This document shows, piece by piece, positions 57,663 to 64,000 of a stretch of 64,000 nt of DNA. Numbering within the stretch: the stretch's first letter is position 1; each line of letters opens with the position of its first letter. Origin of the DNA: Taenia hydatigena (lineage: Eukaryota > Platyhelminthes > Cestoda > Cyclophyllidea > Taeniidae); the NCBI GenBank assembly GCA_036345935.2, contig JADWOT020000001.1, positions 24,879,886-24,943,885 of the forward strand. Reading direction: 5' to 3'. The notes under the pieces are model-generated. The model searched no databases, had not been told where the DNA came from, and worked only from the letters and a program-made list of their open reading frames with translations. The position numbers and the translations under genes are program-made.

Positions 57663-60600
57663 GGAATTTTAATGTTCACCTTACTCTTTTCATTAGTGAT
57701 TTTAACTTGTAATTTAAAGAATCTTTGACGTTTTTCTGATTACACCTGAGAAATCGTTAAAATTGAGTGCTTCTACTCATCAAAAGGCTGTCCGTTTTCC
57801 ACGCATAAAAGATCTAACACCTGCACACCTCTTTCTTTTGTAAACAATACAGGGCATCGCGACTATTAATATGATTACTAACCTGAATAAATGGCAACCA
57901 TGTGCGATAAGTATAAAAGTTTTAAGCATTGCAGCTCAAAATATTAAATAGAAGGAAGTTTGCTCAAGGGAAACATCATCTGACCACCTGGCGATCGTTG
58001 AGTTTAACTTATTCCATGGCAAAAATCATAGTGTTCTTACTTATTAACTTTGTCCCGCACATTCGCAGATCCACCTGCCCTAGCAATATATAATAGGGTA
58101 GGGTAAATCCTGATTGGCTTTCGCCATCTGGACATGTTACCATTTATCCTACCTATTAACGCCATTTGTTGTTTCGTTTGCAAAGTTCGTAAAGTCGTGC
58201 ATTCAAAGACTCTATATCATTACCTACCCTCATTTATCACCATGCGACTATCAAGAATACCGAGATGCCGTGACCTCACGTTCGAGATCATAAGATTCAA
58301 GTAGGCATCGTTCATGGAATCGCCTCTGTAAGAACAATTGTTAAATGTGGCTACAAAGGCAAAACGACTGGTTGTCAGCATCGCGTTCCATTTGTTTAGC
58401 CTCTTCCGTTCTCAATAACTGTGGCATTCATTAAATTGACTTCATCTTAGCATCCCGTGTCACAGCGCAATTCTGTCCAGAGGTGGGCCACATTGCAGTT
58501 CTTGTTATGCTATCACAAACATTGACCGAACTAGCATTAAATTACTTGTTGGGCTCCATCGTCGATCTTGACGTTAGTCTCATTGTTATTTATGTCTGCA
58601 TAGACATCCGATAAATGTGTGAACGGTTTTTAGAGATAACAAATCCACACTTGACGATTTAGGCTAGTGCAAAACAGTACAGCACCATGGCGGTCATTTG
58701 GTACTTCATCGGATTAGGGACGCGCTGATGCATGGGCAAAGAAGTTGGCATTGTGCTTGATCCAAGCAATACGGAATCCTGGGCATTCTACGAATCTTTA
58801 TGCCTTTGAAAACAATACTGGCATAAAGCCTCTTATTCATCTATCCACCCATTCAGCCAGTGACCAAGTCAATTTGGCCCGCTAAATTCAAGTCTACTTT
58901 ATTTACCTGAGTTAGAATAATTACCAGTAAAATCACCTCTGCTTAACTGTCGAATTAGATTATATGCAAAGGTTATGGTATTGCCCCACTTGGATGGCGG
59001 AAAAGTGCTTGATCGTTTGCAGACAACTGCACCATAACGCATTTCGAAAAGACTCCACAGATTAGGGAGCATGTGAAGTCTATGGGCCAGCAGCCTTTCA
59101 AAAAGCAAGTGACCTGACACATACCTCTAACTATAGTGTTTATTTAAAACCATCATGTGTTAGACCCCTTCTGTTTTGCTTCAGTAGAAATAATGTTTGC
59201 ATTAGAGATTTGAGGTTTTAGATTTGAAACGATGAAATGTATGCATACTCATCATGTCCTTACTAATTCGGCGCATCCTCTAACCGAATTTTGACTTTGG
59301 CTCCCCAACGAATTGTCATTTTTACAATGCCTTATCGATGTAATCTATTAATTTTGCGATGGAAAAAGGAGTGCGAGACCTAGTTCGAAAATGCTTTTCA
59401 ACAGAACTCGTTGGTGCTGTCTAATACAGGTGGCGCTTTAAATGCTTTTATAGTGGTAATACTTTGACGAATGACGTCAATGAGTTGTTATAGCCATCTG
59501 TATTAGAAATAACCGACAAATAGGCTTACCCTTAATCGGCTTCTTACCTTATACCCCATGGCAAACCTACTACACTCCGTGTACTCATTAAGTCGACTAA
59601 AATAAAATTCTTCATCGATGCTTTTATCTGTTAATAATGTGATTGGTTTTTGCCCATTTATTTAAGAGTAACACTTAAACGAGCTGGGTTAGACTCCTCA
59701 AGTCCTAAAAAGCTGCGCTTCTTTAAAACAAAGCTTCTCCATCGTTCAAAATATCTTGTGGTTTGAATTATGCGGTCATTCGTTCCTTACATTTGTCCAC
59801 AACGTTCATATTACTGAGTGAATTTCAGATGATGTAACAATCATAAGACGCTCCTGCATGCAGTGAAAACAAACCGGATTCTCCGTTAATGTAAACAAGC
59901 TTAGCGACTGATACACGTGAGATTACATGGAGTTTGTACCAAGCCAGTAATTATGGTCGTCCATCGCACCATAAAAGCCACTTCGCTCTCTATTTGCGGC
60001 AAATGCATTAAATCCTAGAATGAACTTGATATCAAAGGAACGTATTAGTCTTCTTTCGCCAAAATCAATGCTTTATTTTCTTAACGAACCGGTTGTTGAA
60101 AAGAAACTTATTTAGAATGAAAGAAATGGGACAGACCAAGGTTCTGCAAGCGAAAAGTTGAGTAGATTTCACGTGCTTTAGTGCTGCGAAGGGTGAGGGG
60201 ATTCGTTGAGCCTTGTCATCAAGTCTACATCACAACGCGGTTTCCAACCTGAGTGCTACAGCGATCATCATCCGTTCAACAAGCAAAATGGTAGCTCAAC
60301 CCAACTTACCAGTAGGCAGTATTTTCACTCTAAGCTGAAGTTAAGGATTTTATCTTTAATTGAAATGCCTTCACTGGTACATTGCGCAATAAGTTAGAGT
60401 TCAACCCGTAGCAAGTAATCTTTTGAATATATAACCTGTGCCTTAAAGTTTATAGAAAAAACCAGTTTGATCCAGCCGCAGAGACATTGGGCGAAAGTTT
60501 AGGCATCCCACTTCACCTAAGTGTTTCTGAATCTCCAAACAGCTTATGCCGGCACGTGTGCAAACACGGTTATGGTCCATTTGGTATAAACCTTTCACCA

Positions 60601-63600
60601 AACATCATGCAAAGCAACCGCGTCCTGATGTACTTGCATGTTTAAGTCAAGTGGCTTCTACTAGTGGTCTGCAGCCTCAGGAGGAAGTTATAATTTAGTA
60701 CAGATGCTATCAAAATGAATGCGAAATGTTTGGGTTTGTTTCTTTGTGAGGTATATAAATAGTAATTCCACGAAGTTGTAAGCGCCGAATTAAAACCTAG
60801 CGCGAGTACTCGGTGTTGTTGAGATACCTAAAGACTTTAAAATAGATCAACTAGTATATGCCAAAATTGAATGATACAGCAATGCAGTACTATTTTTGGC
60901 ATAGTCTGATAATGTAATCTGATGCATCTTAGAGGAACTCATGCCTATATGCGAATGTCAAGTCATACGACTTCGAATAGTAGGTATGCTGTGCTTAATT
61001 TTCATCTATCTGGTGTTGAAACATTTCTAATTGTTGGTTGCACCATTTAGTTAAGGTTAGAGCCCATCTGGATCAATTGGGGTGCTTAAAATGATTGCGA
61101 AACTGCCAAGGATGGATTCTCAGGGCATGAACTCCAAAGTATTTTGAAGAGTATACGGCATGCTGAAGAGGGTAAAATACGTACTCTCCTAGTGTGCCAG
61201 CAGAACATATACCCATCGATGAAACAAATAATGTCAAATGCATTGTATTAGGAGAAAAGGTCATTTTTGTCGCGGAAACCGAATGATGTGTTACCCTTCA
61301 TTTAGATCTCTAGAGACTAGGGCATTAAGTAAAATTAGCAGCACTGGTTGACGTGAGCTACGAACCAAAGCATTTGCATCCACGGCAACGGGAAAATTCA
61401 CGTGTTTGTCTTGAACTCAGTTGTACATGTGCTAATATGTGCTGACAAATAGCAACAACGTATGTGAAAACGATCCACTGCTAGGCTGTTTACCGACTGA
61501 CTGGATAGCGGAGCAGTCAACCAACGGGTCCGCTGCAGATAGTGGCTTCACACATCGAAGTTTGCTATCCAAAGAAAATATATTATTTACTATACCAAAT
61601 AAGACATTATTCAACTGCCTAAGCATCTCATTCTAAATAGTCAATACTTTGTTATTGGTTGACTATCCTCTGCGATGGCTACCCATTCGATACTACTAAG
61701 ATGCAGACATAAGCTAATAAATGCCACGTTATTTGTATTTACCGGAATATAGGACCGCTTTGGTAAGACCACAGTTACTCTTGCTAATGCAAACTACAAT
61801 CTTTTAGGGATCACTGATCCTCAGCTCGAATTGCGCGAGAACTTATTCATGGGTATTCTTAAGTGCTGCAGTGATATGAAGAAAACTATGGGATTATTTA
61901 AAGAAAATGCTCTAATAAAAACACTTTTTTAAAATTTAGAAAAGAAAATAAAAGACGCAGGATGTGCTATCCCTCGGCAACTGAGTTGCATCTGTGCTGA
62001 ACAGGACCAAAAATTCCAATGCAAATCTTAACTAGTTCCTTTTCATCCCTTTGTCAAAGGTGCAGTGATAAACAAAAATACAAGCAAAAGGTATAATCCT
62101 TAAATCAGGAATTCTTTACCTTTCTAAATCACCATTAATTTATGGCAATGTCACGAAAACGTGTGCTAGCCTATTAAATAGAATATTGACTAACTTGGAG
62201 AATTCGCACCAGCAAATTAAGTGTCATGCACGTGGACTGTACGACAATGAGAGGGCCTTAATATCGCCTTAATGCAAGGCATTGTGAGAAAAAATCCTTT
62301 AAATATCGACACTGTCATGACGGTGTCAGTTTCCGCTTAGGCACTAGTCATTACTGAGTAACCCATAGAATTTGCATTTGTGGTTCCATTACCACTTTAC
62401 GTTTTATTACTATATGGTCCTCAAATGTGACTTCAACTGTCAATAAAAAGGCACACGTAGGCAATGTTTTTCCCAGAAGGAAAGTAAATGGTTAACATGG
62501 AACGCATAATCCTCAAATCTCACTTTGCTTTAGTGAATGCTTTATTAAAAATTTTACGCACTCACGAGAACAATGTTTGAAAATTACAGCAGCGTCACCG
62601 TTCTACGAAATTAAAAGCACTTTAATCGTTAACAAATCAGCATTGCAAACATGTGCATCTGCGATGTGATGCAAAACCCGAGCTGCAACTAGGAATGTGG
62701 TTTTGTTTATTGGCGGTGCACCATTTTGTTCTACATTGCACTGTTATCCACAGTAATACACTATGATTTTGTACGGCGATTGGAAACTTAGGTGACTTGC
62801 ACTCAGAACCGCGACTGATTCGCTACACGTCAAAATTGGCATGGTCCATTTTGAATAGAAATTTAGTCAGCCTAATTCGGGTTACCTGATATTTTACTGA
62901 CTATCGAGATAATGCTTGTACATCCCTTTTAAATTCGTTAGTGAGATGTATCTTTCAATTGGATCATTCCAGTTTTATATTAAGGCGACAAGATATTGCA
63001 AACATCTGTGAACTTCAACACGTCCTATCTACAATAGCTTGAGTTTTGCAAAAAGGGTAGGCAGTGCGGAAAAACGGATGTCCTTCTTTTACAAAGAACT
63101 CTGCTGCTTTCCTTCCTGCATATAACCCAAAGAAGAAGCGAACGCCGAACTTTAACAGTAGAAACAGCAAAGTTTCTAAAGCTCCATTAGCATAGAGCAA
63201 CCCATCGAAAGGCAATATTCGTTACTGTTTATTCGCGATGGCAACTTCTGTACAATAACACGAGTTTGCATCGTAGAAAACATCAAACTTTTACACTCCA
63301 ACTTGTTGGAGTCATTGTAATGTCTGCTAGGTGGCATGATTAATAATTTTTAACTAAATTTATTGGTCGTCTTTCAAGAGGAAGAGAAGTTGGTTAACCG
63401 ACCAAAGTATAGTAATGGATGGAACCGAAAGTAAAAAGCAGTAGATATTTGAAAGAAGTGGTTGAAGAAATGTACAAAGTGCAGTGGCAGGAGTCGCCTA
63501 AATGAAGTCTGATTCTAGTTATGAGGGTTGGAGTAAGCTGAAGCTGTGGCACACGGGAGTGCACCTAATAACTGAATTTCTGCATTGTCGGTGTAGAAAC

Positions 63601-64000
63601 ATCAAAGTCTAGCAGCTGCTTTATTCCTCTCATCTCGTACTTGAATCATCAATTTCTTTCACGTAAAATTAACCATTACTAATGATCTAGATGAGATCTA
63701 CAAGTGTTCGATGCCTCTGAAAGAGTAGAGAAAAGGAACCTAATGTAAAATATGTGCAATTTTCGTTAATAAAATTTACGACAGATATTAGTGTATTTTG
63801 ATGAAAGCTTCTTTCCGTCGTTAGCAAATTTGATGCCTTGTGCAATTAGGTGGTAGGCATTCGCCTTACAGCGCCAAATACGTTGTAGTGGCCGAATCGG
63901 CGAATCAGTCGAGGGTGGGGCAAAGGATGGCGCTTAAAAGGGGAAGGGAATAAGTGATTCTTTGGTTGCTTGACTAACACTTTTGGTTGACTGAGCACTG
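57663..64000. other. About 6.3 kb without a supported gene
   Basis: AT-rich with short frames on both strands. Near 58140-58200 a string weakly resembles the tandem repeat after the antigen pseudo-exon. A perfect 8-bp hairpin (ACTCCAAC-TT-GTTGGAGT) is at 63295-63312. Confidence 0.45.

Noticed and set aside
1..64000. CRISPR arrays, bacterial operons, phage or insertion sequences
   Set aside because: None seen; spliced genes and family identity show this is animal nuclear DNA.

Overview
The window is a stretch of tapeworm nuclear genome, most likely from the family Taeniidae and probably the genus Taenia. It is AT-rich, its genes are broken by introns, and there are no bacterial-style operons. 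The clearest marker is a small family of host-protective oncosphere antigens (the EG95/TSOL18/45W type): a short signal-peptide exon, one fibronectin type III exon, and a 95-nt exon encoding a C-terminal hydrophobic anchor. Two intact copies lie in the same orientation at 22.2-23.8 kb and 53.6-57.5 kb. A decayed third copy is at 1.47-1.77 kb. I cannot name the species from sequence alone.

Layout. 0-4 kb holds a possible terminal exon at the left edge, the antigen pseudo-exon, and a block (2.2-3.6 kb) repeated at 49.8-51.0 kb. 5-9 kb holds a minus-strand reading frame with a membrane segment, a plus-strand exon-like segment, and the 3' part of a PICK1-like pseudogene, whose upstream part is at 10.3-10.7 kb (minus strand). 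13.1 kb has a tRNA-Tyr-like sequence and 15 kb a broken Src-type tyrosine kinase fragment (minus). 16-21.7 kb carries several unidentified coding-like segments. 17.8-18.2 kb and 25.3-25.7 kb are an inverted repeat pair around antigen gene 1. 26.5 kb has a minus-strand terminal exon with a membrane helix. 28.2-29.1 kb is repeated in the same direction at 54.9-55.8 kb, inside intron 1 of antigen gene 2. 40.4-46.2 kb holds the most interesting structure: an unidentified seven-exon gene on the plus strand, including two micro-exons of 16 and 13 nt and a GC-AG intron, whose 3' third has been copied in inverted orientation (934 bp, near-identical) onto the minus strand at 40.9-41.8 kb. The remainder (29-40 kb, 46-49.8 kb, 57.7-64 kb) shows only dispersed repeats and no gene I can support.

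Reading. The antigen copies share a conserved promoter block (TATA box and surroundings), identical intron phases and partly homologous introns, so they arose by local duplication. The dispersed and inverted blocks point to a region that has repeatedly duplicated and decayed. Calls rest on hand translation, splice-site reading and remembered family motifs; no alignment or database search was run.
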